A stretch of DNA of 64,000 nucleotides, from NCBI RefSeq assembly GCF_000023925.1, contig NC_013169.1, positions 2,666,001 through 2,730,000 of the forward strand. Reading direction: 5' to 3'. The position numbers were made by a program, and so were the translations under genes. Source of the DNA: Kytococcus sedentarius DSM 20547. Lineage in GTDB: Bacteria; Actinomycetota; Actinomycetes; Actinomycetales; Dermatophilaceae. The notes beneath the pieces were generated by a model. It saw only the letters and a list, made by a program, of their open reading frames with translations. It was not told the origin of the DNA and did not search any database. Each line of letters starts with the position of its first letter. Position 1 is the first letter of the stretch. Below are positions 37,043 through 44,945 of this stretch, one piece after another.

Positions 37043-38596
37043 TCATCGGCGCAGGGCGGTGAGGTCGAACCCCTCGGTGACGGCGTTGGTGGGGATGCCC
37101 TGGATGTCGGCGTCGGCCACCACCAGGTTGGGCAGCAGGAAGAGGAAGTCCGCGGCCGCGTCGGTGCTGATGATCTCGGCCGCCTTCCTCATCTGCTCGG
37201 TCTGCTCCTCCTGCGTGCCGGCGTCCGCGGCCTGCAGGGCCTTGGTCAGCTCGGGGTTCTCGTAGCGCAGGTAGTACTCGGGGTTGCCGAACACGTTGCC
37301 GAGGTCGCGCGGCTCCACGTGGGCGACGATGGACAGGTCGTAGTCGGCGCTCGAGTACACCTGCTCCAGCCACGATGCGGGGAACTCCAGCTGGTCGAGG
37401 GTCACCTGCAGCCCGGCCTCCTCCAGCTGGGACTTCACCACCTGTCCACACTCGGTGGCGTACGGCAGGGTCGGCACGCGCAGGCGCAGGGGGCGGTCGA
37501 CGCCGGCCTCCTCCACCAGGGCCTTGGCCTTCTCCAGGTCGTGGGGGAAGTCGCCGGTGCGGTCGGTGTACCAGGGGTCGGTGGGCGGCACCATGGAGCC
37601 GATCAGCTCGCCCTTGCCCGCCCAGCAGGTGTCCAGCAGCGCCTGGTGGTCGATGGCGTGGCGGATCGCCTGGCGCAGCGGCTCAGACTGCATGGTGGCG
37701 TTGCCGTGGTTGAAGCTGAGCACGACCTCGCCGTTGGTGGTGCCCTCGATGACCTGCAGGCCGTCCTTGCCCTCGAACTGGCTGAGGGACTCCGGCGCCT
37801 GCACGGTGGTCTCGATGTCGATGTCGCCGGTGAGCATCGCGTTGTTCAGCGCGGTGCCGTCCTTGAAGTAGCGGAACACGGCGGTGGCGAAGTGGGGCTT
37901 CTCGCCCATGAAGTCCTCGCGGCGCTCCAGGGTGATGCGGTCACCGCGCTTCCAGTCCGTGACGTCGTACGGGCCGGAGCCGACCGGGTCGGTGGCCAGC
38001 TCCGCATCGGTCTCGCTGGGGAAGATCGCGCCGACGCGGGTGGTCATCGCGTACAGCCAGCTGTTGCTGGGCTCGGACAGGGTGACCTCCACGGTGTGGT
38101 CGTCGGTGGCCTCGGCGGATTCGACGACGTCCATCTGGGACTTCAGCGAGCTGGTCCAGGCCGTGCCCTGCACGGCCTCGATGCTGGAGACCACGTCCTG
38201 CGCGGTGAGCTCGCTGCCGTCGGAGAAGGTGCGGTCGGTCGGCAGGGTGAAGGTGTAGGTGAGGCGGTCCTTCGAGATCTCGTGGGACTCGGCCAGGGCG
38301 TCGACGATCTCGCCGGACTCGGGGTCGACGGTCACGAGGGTCTCGTAGACGTTGCCGAGCAGCAGCTGCGGGATCGCGGCACCGTCACCGGTGCGGAAGT
38401 CCAACGTGGCGGGCTCGGCCACCAGGCCCAGGGTGACGGTCTCGTCCGAGGGGCCGCTGGCCCCATCGGATCCCTGACTGGAGGAGCCCGAGGAGCTCTG
38501 GCCACCGTCGGAGTTCTGACTACCGGCGCTGCAGGCGGTCAGGGCGAGCAGGGCGCTTCCGGCGAGGGCTGCGGCGCGGACGACGGAACGGTTCAC
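37043..38596 (-). CDS. dppA: Peptide ABC transporter, substrate-binding lipoprotein
   Basis: 517 residues. The start is GTG 38596, with GGGAG 5 bases upstream. The signal peptide has lipobox LLALTAC, then a Ser/Gly-rich linker. The SBP_bac_5 fold is seen as VTLGLVAEPATLDFR, the YTFTLPTDRTFSDGSELTAQDV segment and IRHAIDHQALLDTCW. It delivers peptides to DppB/DppC. Confidence 0.92.
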   Translation of the reverse strand: MNRSVVRAAALAGSALLALTACSAGSQNSDGGQSSSGSSSQGSDGASGPSDETVTLGLVAEPATLDFRTGDGAAIPQLLLGNVYETLVTVDPESGEIVDALAESHEISKDRLTYTFTLPTDRTFSDGSELTAQDVVSSIEAVQGTAWTSSLKSQMDVVESAEATDDHTVEVTLSEPSNSWLYAMTTRVGAIFPSETDAELATDPVGSGPYDVTDWKRGDRITLERREDFMGEKPHFATAVFRYFKDGTALNNAMLTGDIDIETTVQAPESLSQFEGKDGLQVIEGTTNGEVVLSFNHGNATMQSEPLRQAIRHAIDHQALLDTCWAGKGELIGSMVPPTDPWYTDRTGDFPHDLEKAKALVEEAGVDRPLRLRVPTLPYATECGQVVKSQLEEAGLQVTLDQLEFPASWLEQVYSSADYDLSIVAHVEPRDLGNVFGNPEYYLRYENPELTKALQAADAGTQEEQTEQMRKAAEIISTDAAADFLFLLPNLVVADADIQGIPTNAVTEGFDLTALRR

Positions 38597-38701
38597 GGTG
38601 ACTCCCAGATCACGGGGCGGCACCCTTGCCACCCTCGATGGGCGCACAGTCTGCGCCCTGCGGGGGTGATTCCGCCAGTTGCGGGCGTGGCCGGGTCGCC
38701 C

Positions 38702-39373
38702 TCAGGAATCCAGACCGGCCAGGGTGGGACGGGTGGTGCGCCAGATCCACACCGCCGAGCCCGCCAGCCAGACGGCCCACGCGGACCACTGCGCCGCAGG
38801 ATGGGGAGCACTGGCGTCCACCACCCACGGCAGGCCTATGTCCCCCAGCAGCGCCTGGGTGATCACGAGGACAGCCACGACAACCACCGTCATCAGGGAG
38901 CCCACCCAGCGACCCAACAGACCGATGCCGGCCAGGGCCAACCCGGCGGCGGTCAGGCCGGCTCCCACCGACTGGCTGACCACCCCCGGGTAGACGAACG
39001 CCTCGACCGGGTGACCGGGAACCTGGCTGACGGCGTCACGCACCGATGCGGGCCACCACCCGGCGAGTTCCTTGGCCAGGGTCGGGAGCAGGACGGCCAC
39101 CACGGCAACGGCCACACAGGGGACCGCTGCCCACCACCGCAGCCGCGGGTGGCCGGCGACCTCCCACAGCCGGTGCGAAGGCGCCCAGGCCGCGACGGTG
39201 GCGATGGCGGTGAGCGCCGCAATCGCCTCCCAGAAACGGACCATCCGGTGATGGGTGAGGTCGAGGTGGACCGCCTGCCCCCAGCTGAGCGACATCGCCA
39301 CCAGCCCGAGGGCCGCCACCACAGCCGCTGACCAGGGCGAGCGCCCCGCGAGCCAGAGGCGCCCGGGGCTCAC
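38702..39373 (-). CDS. Membrane protein of an unassigned ABC operon (223 residues)
   Basis: About six hydrophobic segments (near 13-33, 43-62, 78-98, 130-152, 155-178, 193-213), without recognisable family motifs. The GTG start overlaps the stop of the 411-residue membrane protein (GTGA). It is the last gene of an operon with an ABC ATPase and a small secreted protein, so probably the second half of the ABC membrane channel, of ABC-2 style. Confidence 0.65.
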   Translation of the reverse strand: MSPGRLWLAGRSPWSAAVVAALGLVAMSLSWGQAVHLDLTHHRMVRFWEAIAALTAIATVAAWAPSHRLWEVAGHPRLRWWAAVPCVAVAVVAVLLPTLAKELAGWWPASVRDAVSQVPGHPVEAFVYPGVVSQSVGAGLTAAGLALAGIGLLGRWVGSLMTVVVVAVLVITQALLGDIGLPWVVDASAPHPAAQWSAWAVWLAGSAVWIWRTTRPTLAGLDS

Positions 39374-40605
39374 TGCAGGTCCTCGCGGTCGAGTTCGCAG
39401 TTCTCGACCCGCTCCCGGTGCTCGGCGTACCAGGTGCGGAACTCCGACGCGGACAAGGACGCCACACCGGTCCCCTGGGCGGGCGACCAGCTGGGAACGG
39501 CGCGTCGGCGGAGTTCCTGGGTGAGGTCGGTCGCGGCGTCGTGCTGCTCCTGGGGTGCTGCCCGACCGCAGGACCCGGCGCCGCCCAGTCGCGAGGCCAC
39601 GTGGTCAGTCGTCGTGCCCATCGCTGCGGAACGGTCCGGTTGACCCAAGCCCCGCAACACCCCATCGGCGGGCCGCTGATCGACAACGGCCTCGGTCACC
39701 CACGTGACGGGCCCGGTACCGGTGACCGCCACGAGCGCGTCCACCCGGCCGCTCAGGGCCTCCACCACCTCCTGCTCCTCCGGAGCCGAGCAGAGCGTGA
39801 CGTGCTCCCGCTCAAGGCAGCGCATCTCGCCGGTGGCCGTGACGACGTCTGGTCGCAGGACCACCGAGACAGCCGCCAGTGCGACCGCACCGGCCCCCGC
39901 CGCCAAGGCACTGGCCGGGAGTCGCCGGGCTCCTCGCGGGGTGCCCAGCCGCCACGCGGCCAGCAGCAGCAAGGCCCCGGCCACCAGTCCCAGCACAGCC
40001 AGCCGTGAGAGCGTCGCGGGCCAGGCCATCTCCCACCCGGGGGCGGGGAAACCGTTGCCCCACCACGGCGTGATGCTGGCCAACGGGGTGCCTCGCACCT
40101 GCGCCGGCAGGAAGAGCAGGGCCAGCGTCACCAGCGGAGCCAGGAGCACCCCCCATCGCGCCAACAGGGTCCCCAGGGCCATCCCGAGGGTCGGCCACAG
40201 GGCCAGCAACGCGATGCCGGCGACGGTCGCCATCGCGTCCCCGAAGCCGAGCGTTCCTGGCGCTTCCCGGGCGAGGGTGATGGTCAACGGCACCAGTCCA
40301 ATCACGGCCCCCGCCCACAACGCGACGACCAGCGGACCCACCTCACCGGCCAAGAGACTGGGGATGCTGCGGCCGGTCGACCGCCCGGGGGCGACGCTGC
40401 CGGGACCGTGCCGCAAACCCGTCACCGCCCCCCACAGCGCCCCGAGCAGAGCGGCCCACACCGCGTAGTCACGAACGGTCAGGGGCAGGCGCCCCCAATC
40501 AGCCGGCGGCCAGTCCCGGGGTGCCTCCACGGCAAAGGAGAGCGCCACCAGGGCAGCCAGCACCAGCAGTGACAGCGGATGGTGAGCGGCAGCCAAGCGC
40601 CTCAT
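39370..40605 (-). CDS. ABC transporter membrane subunit with extracytoplasmic Cys domain
   Basis: 411 residues. Six or seven hydrophobic segments lie in residues 10-251. About 160 hydrophilic residues then follow, probably outside the cell, carrying four cysteines in RCLEREHVTLC, GSCGRA and ENCEL. The ATG overlaps the ATPase stop (ATGA). The N-terminal half looks like an ABC-2 permease. The Cys-bearing outer domain is not recognised and could contact the secreted protein encoded first in the operon. Confidence 0.65.
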   Translation of the reverse strand: MRRLAAAHHPLSLLVLAALVALSFAVEAPRDWPPADWGRLPLTVRDYAVWAALLGALWGAVTGLRHGPGSVAPGRSTGRSIPSLLAGEVGPLVVALWAGAVIGLVPLTITLAREAPGTLGFGDAMATVAGIALLALWPTLGMALGTLLARWGVLLAPLVTLALLFLPAQVRGTPLASITPWWGNGFPAPGWEMAWPATLSRLAVLGLVAGALLLLAAWRLGTPRGARRLPASALAAGAGAVALAAVSVVLRPDVVTATGEMRCLEREHVTLCSAPEEQEVVEALSGRVDALVAVTGTGPVTWVTEAVVDQRPADGVLRGLGQPDRSAAMGTTTDHVASRLGGAGSCGRAAPQEQHDAATDLTQELRRRAVPSWSPAQGTGVASLSASEFRTWYAEHRERVENCELDREDLQ

Positions 40606-41357
40606 GCCGCAGCCACCGCGTCAGCCAGGACGGCGCGGTAGCCCGCCTCGAGGGGGGACACGGCATCGGCCCCGCCGAGGCCCGCCAGGTCGGCCACCGT
40701 GCCGTCGAAGCGGAAGGCCCCGTGGTCCATCACGACGGTGCGGTGGGCGATGTGGGCGATGTCCTCGACGATGTGGGTGGTGACCACCACGATGCGATCG
40801 CGCCCCAGCTCAGCCAAGTCGTCGCGCAACCCGGCTCGCTGCACCGGGTCCAGAGCCGCGGTGGGCTCGTCCAAGAGCACCACCTGCGGGTCGTGGGCGA
40901 GGGCACAGGCGATGCCGAGGCGCTGCCGCATACCGCCAGACAGGGAGCGGGCGCGTGATTCGGCGCGGTCCGCCAGGCCAACCCGTGCCAGAGCACGGCT
41001 CGCGGCGGCAGGCACCCCCGCCGCATCGACCCCCTGCGCCCACGCCGCGACCTCCACGTTGCGGCGGACACTGGAGAAACTCATGATCGTGAACTTCTGC
41101 GGCAGGTAGCCGATGAGGCGGCGGGCCCCCTCCAGACCCGGGCCGGGCCGCTGACCCTCGAAGACGCGATGGTCCCCGATGGCCAGCGAACCGGCGGTCG
41201 GTGCGACGTGCGTGGCGAGGATCGACATCAGCGTGCTCTTGCCCGCTCCGTTCGGCCCCAGCAGACCGAACACGCCGGGCTCGAGGGTGAGGTCGACCGC
41301 ATCGAGGGCGGTCCTGCTGCCGTATCTCTTGGTGAGCCCTGAGGCCTGCAGTTGCAC
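40602..41357 (-). CDS. ABC transporter ATPase (export type)
   Basis: 251 residues from GTG 41357, with AGGAG 4 bases upstream. Walker A is GPNGAGKST, signature LSGGMRQRLGIACALA, Walker B VVLLDEPTAALDP, and the switch His is in VVTTHIVEDI. The close spacing and the YLPQKF Q-loop fit ABC-2/lantibiotic-immunity-type exporters. It starts 11 bases after the secreted-protein stop. Confidence 0.88.
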   Translation of the reverse strand: MQLQASGLTKRYGSRTALDAVDLTLEPGVFGLLGPNGAGKSTLMSILATHVAPTAGSLAIGDHRVFEGQRPGPGLEGARRLIGYLPQKFTIMSFSSVRRNVEVAAWAQGVDAAGVPAAASRALARVGLADRAESRARSLSGGMRQRLGIACALAHDPQVVLLDEPTAALDPVQRAGLRDDLAELGRDRIVVVTTHIVEDIAHIAHRTVVMDHGAFRFDGTVADLAGLGGADAVSPLEAGYRAVLADAVAAA

Positions 41358-41368
41358 GTCGCTCCTGA

Positions 41369-41737
41369 TCAGAAGGTGAATCGGTCGGAGGCCACGGACG
41401 AGCCGGAGGTCCCGTAGATCTTGGTGAAGTACACGTCGCCGTTCGTTCCTCGCGTGGACAGGTACTTGCGCTCGCCCTTCAGGTAGCCCGTGTAGTCGGC
41501 GACGACCAGGTCCGGCCCCCATCGAGCATGAATCAACTTGCCGGTGACGTCACTACTGCTGCAGGCGGATCCGAATCGCGACACGTAGCCCTTGACGACG
41601 CCACCGCTGGCGGCGTAGGGCTTCGAGGCGTAGATCTTGCACCCGGAACCGTCGGTCGTGCCGGCGGCCTGGGCGATCATGGGCGTGGCACAGATCGTCG
41701 CCGCCGCGACCATCAAACCCGTCAACTTCTTGTTCAT
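41369..41737 (-). CDS. Small secreted protein heading an ABC operon
   Basis: 122 residues, MNKKLTGLMVAAATICATPM then IAQA-AGT: a Sec signal peptide with a probable signal-peptidase cleavage after AQA. The mature part (about 98 residues) has two cysteines (GSGCKIY and GSACSSS), many Ser/Thr/Tyr/Gly and a beta-rich look ending SSVASDRFTF. GGAGGA lies close before the ATG. A (CA)6 tract lies 48-60 bases upstream. The family is not recognised. A secreted factor (bacteriocin-like or envelope protein) handled by the ABC genes is the simplest reading, unproven. Confidence 0.7.
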   Translation of the reverse strand: MNKKLTGLMVAAATICATPMIAQAAGTTDGSGCKIYASKPYAASGGVVKGYVSRFGSACSSSDVTGKLIHARWGPDLVVADYTGYLKGERKYLSTRGTNGDVYFTKIYGTSGSSVASDRFTF

Positions 41738-41943
41738 GCTTCCTCCGGTGTGTGAGGCGCCGGCGGTTGCCGACATCTGCATCCCACACACACACACGAT
41801 GTCCACCATGAGGAGATCATCTTGGGGAAACCTTTACCTGGCGTGAGCCCTGCAGGTGAAGGACCGATCCGGGCCCCGGCGGAATCGCTTCAGCCTCGGA
41901 CGCGTTGTCGTGGCGGACGCCCGCCCACCCCATCGGAGGACCC

Positions 41944-43101
41944 ATGCCCCGCCCCGTCGCCCTGTTCGAGCCGCTCACGCTGCGCGATCTGGAGGTCCGC
42001 CACCGGGCGTGGGTGGCCGCGATGTGCCAGTACTCCTGCGACCCCGTGACCGCGCCCGGCGTGCCCAACGACTGGCACCTGGTGCACCTGGGTGCCTTCG
42101 CCACCGGCGGAGCCTCGATGATCGTGACCGAGGCAGCGGCCGTCACCCCCGAGGGCCGAATCTCCCCCCACGACGCGGGGATCTGGAACGACGAGCAGGT
42201 GGCCGGCTGGCGCCGCGTGAACGACTTCGTGCACGGCCTGGGCACGGGCGTGACCACCGCGGTGCAGCTCGCGCACGCCGGGCGCAAGGCCTCCACCTGG
42301 CGGCCGTTCGACACCGAGGGGCGCACGGGCTCGGTACCGGTGGGGGCCGATGCGGAGGGGCGCGCTGACAGCGTCGAGACCGCCGGCTGGCAGACCGTGG
42401 CGCCCACCGACGCGCCGTTCGGTGAGTACGCCGCGCCCCGCGCGCTGACCGATGCGGAGGTCCGCGCCACCGTGACCGCGTTCGGCGACGCGGCCGAGCG
42501 CGCTGTGGCAGCCGGCTTCGACGCGGTCGAGATCCACGGTGCCCACGGGTACCTGGTGCACCAGTTCATCTCGCCGTTGGTGAACACGCGCACCGACGCC
42601 TGGGGTGGCTCCGAGGAGGGCCGCCACCGCTTCGGCCTGGAGGTGGTGCGCGAGGTGCGCGCCCGCGTGCCGGACTCGATGCCGGTGCTGCTGCGCATCT
42701 CCGCGACCGACTGGGAGGACGTCGAGGGCGACGTGGCCTCGCTGCAGCGGTTCGTGGTGGCCGCGGCGGAACTGGGGGTCGACTTCGTGGACGTCTCCAG
42801 CGGTGGCAACCTGCCGGCGCCGAAGATCGTTTCCGGGCCGGGCTACCAGGTGCGCTTCGCGACCGCCATGCGCGAGGCGTTGCGGGAGGCCGGGTTCGAG
42901 GTACCGGTGGGGGCGGTGGGTGAGATCAGCTCGCCGCACCAAGCCGAGACGATCGTCGGGCAGGAGCAGGCCGATGCGGTGCTCCTCGCGCGGGCGGCTC
43001 TGGCGGACCCGCACTGGTGGATGCGCGCCGCATCGGAGCTGGGGGCGCAGCCGGTGACCATCGGGCAGTACGAGCGGGCCCGGGTGGACCGGCTGGCCTG
43101 A
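41944..43101 (+). CDS. Old-yellow-enzyme family NADPH:flavin oxidoreductase (YqjM-like)
   Basis: 385 residues, ATG with GGAGGA upstream. It is an FMN TIM-barrel ene-reductase. The YqjM-class marks are C28 and Y30 in AMCQYS, QLAHAGRKAS, the His pair in EIHGAHGYLVHQFISP, and NTRTDAWGGS. It reduces activated C=C bonds with NADPH. It stands alone; no pathway partner is adjacent. Confidence 0.92.
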   Translation: MPRPVALFEPLTLRDLEVRHRAWVAAMCQYSCDPVTAPGVPNDWHLVHLGAFATGGASMIVTEAAAVTPEGRISPHDAGIWNDEQVAGWRRVNDFVHGLGTGVTTAVQLAHAGRKASTWRPFDTEGRTGSVPVGADAEGRADSVETAGWQTVAPTDAPFGEYAAPRALTDAEVRATVTAFGDAAERAVAAGFDAVEIHGAHGYLVHQFISPLVNTRTDAWGGSEEGRHRFGLEVVREVRARVPDSMPVLLRISATDWEDVEGDVASLQRFVVAAAELGVDFVDVSSGGNLPAPKIVSGPGYQVRFATAMREALREAGFEVPVGAVGEISSPHQAETIVGQEQADAVLLARAALADPHWWMRAASELGAQPVTIGQYERARVDRLA

Positions 43102-43256
43102 GCCGCCCGGGGCGCGGGCGGGCTGGCGGGCCAAACACCGGCCCAGCCCAACTCGCCGGGCACCGAAACCCTTCCTCGAAAGTGAACACTGGGTTAACAT
43201 TGGGTGAAGTACCGGGGCGGAGGCACGGGGCGCCCCGCCGCACGCAGGAGGCACCC

Positions 43257-43976
43257 ATGACCATCATCGGCACCGCCCAGCAGTACGAGCACGCGGTGGA
43301 GCGACTGGCCAGCGAGTTCGACGCCGTGTTCACCCGCGATGAGGTGGCCCGCGAGCTGCACGCCGTCCGCGAGGACATGGAGGCCACCGCCAGGGTCCGC
43401 GACCACATCCCGGTGCTGGCCGAGCGCTACGCCAAGGAGAACCTCCAGGCCCTGGCCCACGCCCGCGGCGCCACGGTCACTGGGCACCCAGTGGTGATGT
43501 TCGTCAGCCCGCGCAACGCCAGCGCCACCCAGATGGCCGCCGTGATGACGGACAAGTACTCCGGCGGCCGCATCCACGTGCTCTCCGGCGGGGTCCGCCG
43601 CGCCGAGGAGATCGCCCCCGCCGTGATCCAGGTGATGCAGGAGCACGGCATCGACACCACCACCCTGTACCCGCGCGCCGTGAACCGTGACGTGCTCCAC
43701 GCCGCCGACGTGGTGGTGAGCATCGCCAGCCCCGACCTGGGCGAGGACTTCACCGCCAAGCAGCACATGGACTGGCACATCACCCTGGACGAGGACGACG
43801 TCGAGTCCGTGCGCGCCACCCGCGACGAGCTCAAGGTCCGCGTGGACGCGCTGATCGAGTCCCTCCTGGGCGAGGGTTCCGTCCTTTCGCCCGAGGAGGC
43901 CGCCGCCTACCAGGCCACCAAGCAGGGCAGCCGCACCCAAGCCCCCACCACGGCCCGCGAGGCCCAGCCCGCCTGA
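43257..43976 (+). CDS. ArsC-like protein with inactive P-loop and three-helix N-terminal domain
   Basis: 239 residues, ATG after AGGAGG. Residues 8-70 form the helical N-terminal domain seen on actinobacterial arsenate-mycothiol transferases. Residues 78-215 have the low-molecular-weight phosphatase/ArsC fold. The P-loop, normally VCVxNxxRSQMA, reads MFVSPRNASATQMAAV: the catalytic Cys is Ser84 and the Arg/Lys is Ala90. The downstream Asp-Pro motif is also lost. It cannot reduce arsenate by the usual chemistry. The reading frame is intact with normal codon use, so it is a diverged protein and not a pseudogene. Confidence 0.8.
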   Translation: MTIIGTAQQYEHAVERLASEFDAVFTRDEVARELHAVREDMEATARVRDHIPVLAERYAKENLQALAHARGATVTGHPVVMFVSPRNASATQMAAVMTDKYSGGRIHVLSGGVRRAEEIAPAVIQVMQEHGIDTTTLYPRAVNRDVLHAADVVVSIASPDLGEDFTAKQHMDWHITLDEDDVESVRATRDELKVRVDALIESLLGEGSVLSPEEAAAYQATKQGSRTQAPTTAREAQPA

Positions 43977-44025
43977 CGGACCTGATGCCGTGAGCCCGGC
44001 CGGTGCCTCGTCGCACCCGCCGGGC

Positions 44026-44355
44026 TCACTCGTGCCGCGACTCAGGCGAAGAGCCCCCCACCGCCGCCCACGCCTGCTGGTCGAGTGCGTACCAGGCCCA
44101 CTGCCCCCGCTTCTCGCGCGTCAGCAGCCCCGCATCGACCAGCACCTTGAGGTGGTGGCTGACCGTCGGCTGCGCCAGGTCGACCACCTCCTGCAGGTCG
44201 CACACGCACGCCTCGCCACCGTCGGCCGCACGGATGGCGGCCACCAGCCGCACCCGCGCCGGGTGCCCGAGCGCCTTCATGACCGATGCCGTGTGCTCGG
44301 CCTCCGCGTCCGAGATCGCCACCGGGAGCCCACCACAGCACACATTGACGTCCAT
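44026..44355 (-). CDS. arsR: ArsR-family arsenite-responsive repressor
   Basis: 109 residues. The winged helix-turn-helix is VVDLAQPTVSHHLKVLVDAGLLTREKRG. The metal site C50-V-C52 lies in EACVCDLQE (classical ArsR position), and an extra C6-C7 pair lies near the N-terminus. It is divergent from arsI-acr3-arsC, with an 18-bp palindrome between. CACAAT, 6 bases before the ATG, may be a leaderless -10. Confidence 0.93.
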   Translation of the reverse strand: MDVNVCCGGLPVAISDAEAEHTASVMKALGHPARVRLVAAIRAADGGEACVCDLQEVVDLAQPTVSHHLKVLVDAGLLTREKRGQWAWYALDQQAWAAVGGSSPESRHE

Positions 44356-44379
44356 CGATGCATTGTGTCACGATTCCTT

Positions 44380-44397
44380 CATCGACAGTTGTCGATG
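44380..44397. promoter_or_regulatory. Probable ArsR operator
   Basis: CATCGACAGTTGTCGATG is a perfect 8+2+8 palindrome in the divergent arsR/arsI promoter region. Confidence 0.65.
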
Positions 44398-44462
44398 CAC
44401 GGGCGCGTCATTCCCCTCACTTCGTGGCGCGCCCCGTGTCCACCCCGACCCGGGAGTCGAGC

Positions 44463-44945
44463 ATGTCGCGCATCCAGCTGGCCCTCACCGTCAGCGACGT
44501 CGAGCAGTCCGTCACCTTCTACAGCCAGCTCCTCGGCACCGCGCCACACAAACGCCGCCGGGGGTACGCGAACTTCGCCGTCGCCGAGCCGCCGCTGAAG
44601 CTGGTGCTCATCGAGGGCACGCCGAACGCCACCCCGCCGAGCGATGCCCCGAACACCTCGCCGGCTGCGGACGCCGCACCCGGGTGCTGCACCACCGCGC
44701 CGGGCTCGCTCAACCACCTCGGCATCGAGGTCGCGTCCGTCGATGAGGTGCGCGCCGCCCGCGAGCGCCTCACCACCGCCGGCCTGGCCACCTTCGACGA
44801 GGACGACACCACCTGCTGCTACGCCCGGCAGGGCAAGGTCTGGGTGCACGACCCCGACGGAATCGAGTGGGAGGTCTACACGATCACCGACGACGACCCC
44901 GCCGACGCCCTGCCCCCGACCGCCCACCGAGAGGACCCCCGGTGA
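44463..44945 (+). CDS. arsI: ArsI/CadI-family VOC protein
   Basis: 160 residues, vicinal-oxygen-chelate fold: RIQLALTVSDVEQSVTFY, GYANFAVAEPPLKLVLIEG, NHLGIEV, the Cys pair in TTCCYARQGKVWV and final EWEVYT. Metal ligands Gln5, the His of NHLG and the Glu of EWEVY fit ArsI, the C-As lyase that demethylates organoarsenicals; CadI is the alternative name. Unlike usual members it has about 25 extra residues (with GCCTT) between LIEG and LNHLG. GGGAG precedes the ATG. Confidence 0.85.
   Translation: MSRIQLALTVSDVEQSVTFYSQLLGTAPHKRRRGYANFAVAEPPLKLVLIEGTPNATPPSDAPNTSPAADAAPGCCTTAPGSLNHLGIEVASVDEVRAARERLTTAGLATFDEDDTTCCYARQGKVWVHDPDGIEWEVYTITDDDPADALPPTAHREDPR

Noticed and set aside
34421-39331. 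Long plus-strand frames across the dpp/AGCS genes
   Set aside because: His/Gln/Gly-rich shadows of the genuine minus-strand transporters; no ribosome-binding sites or domains.
43257-43976. Calling the ArsC-like gene a pseudogene
   Set aside because: The frame is complete, codon use is normal and the N-terminal domain is well kept; only catalytic residues are changed.
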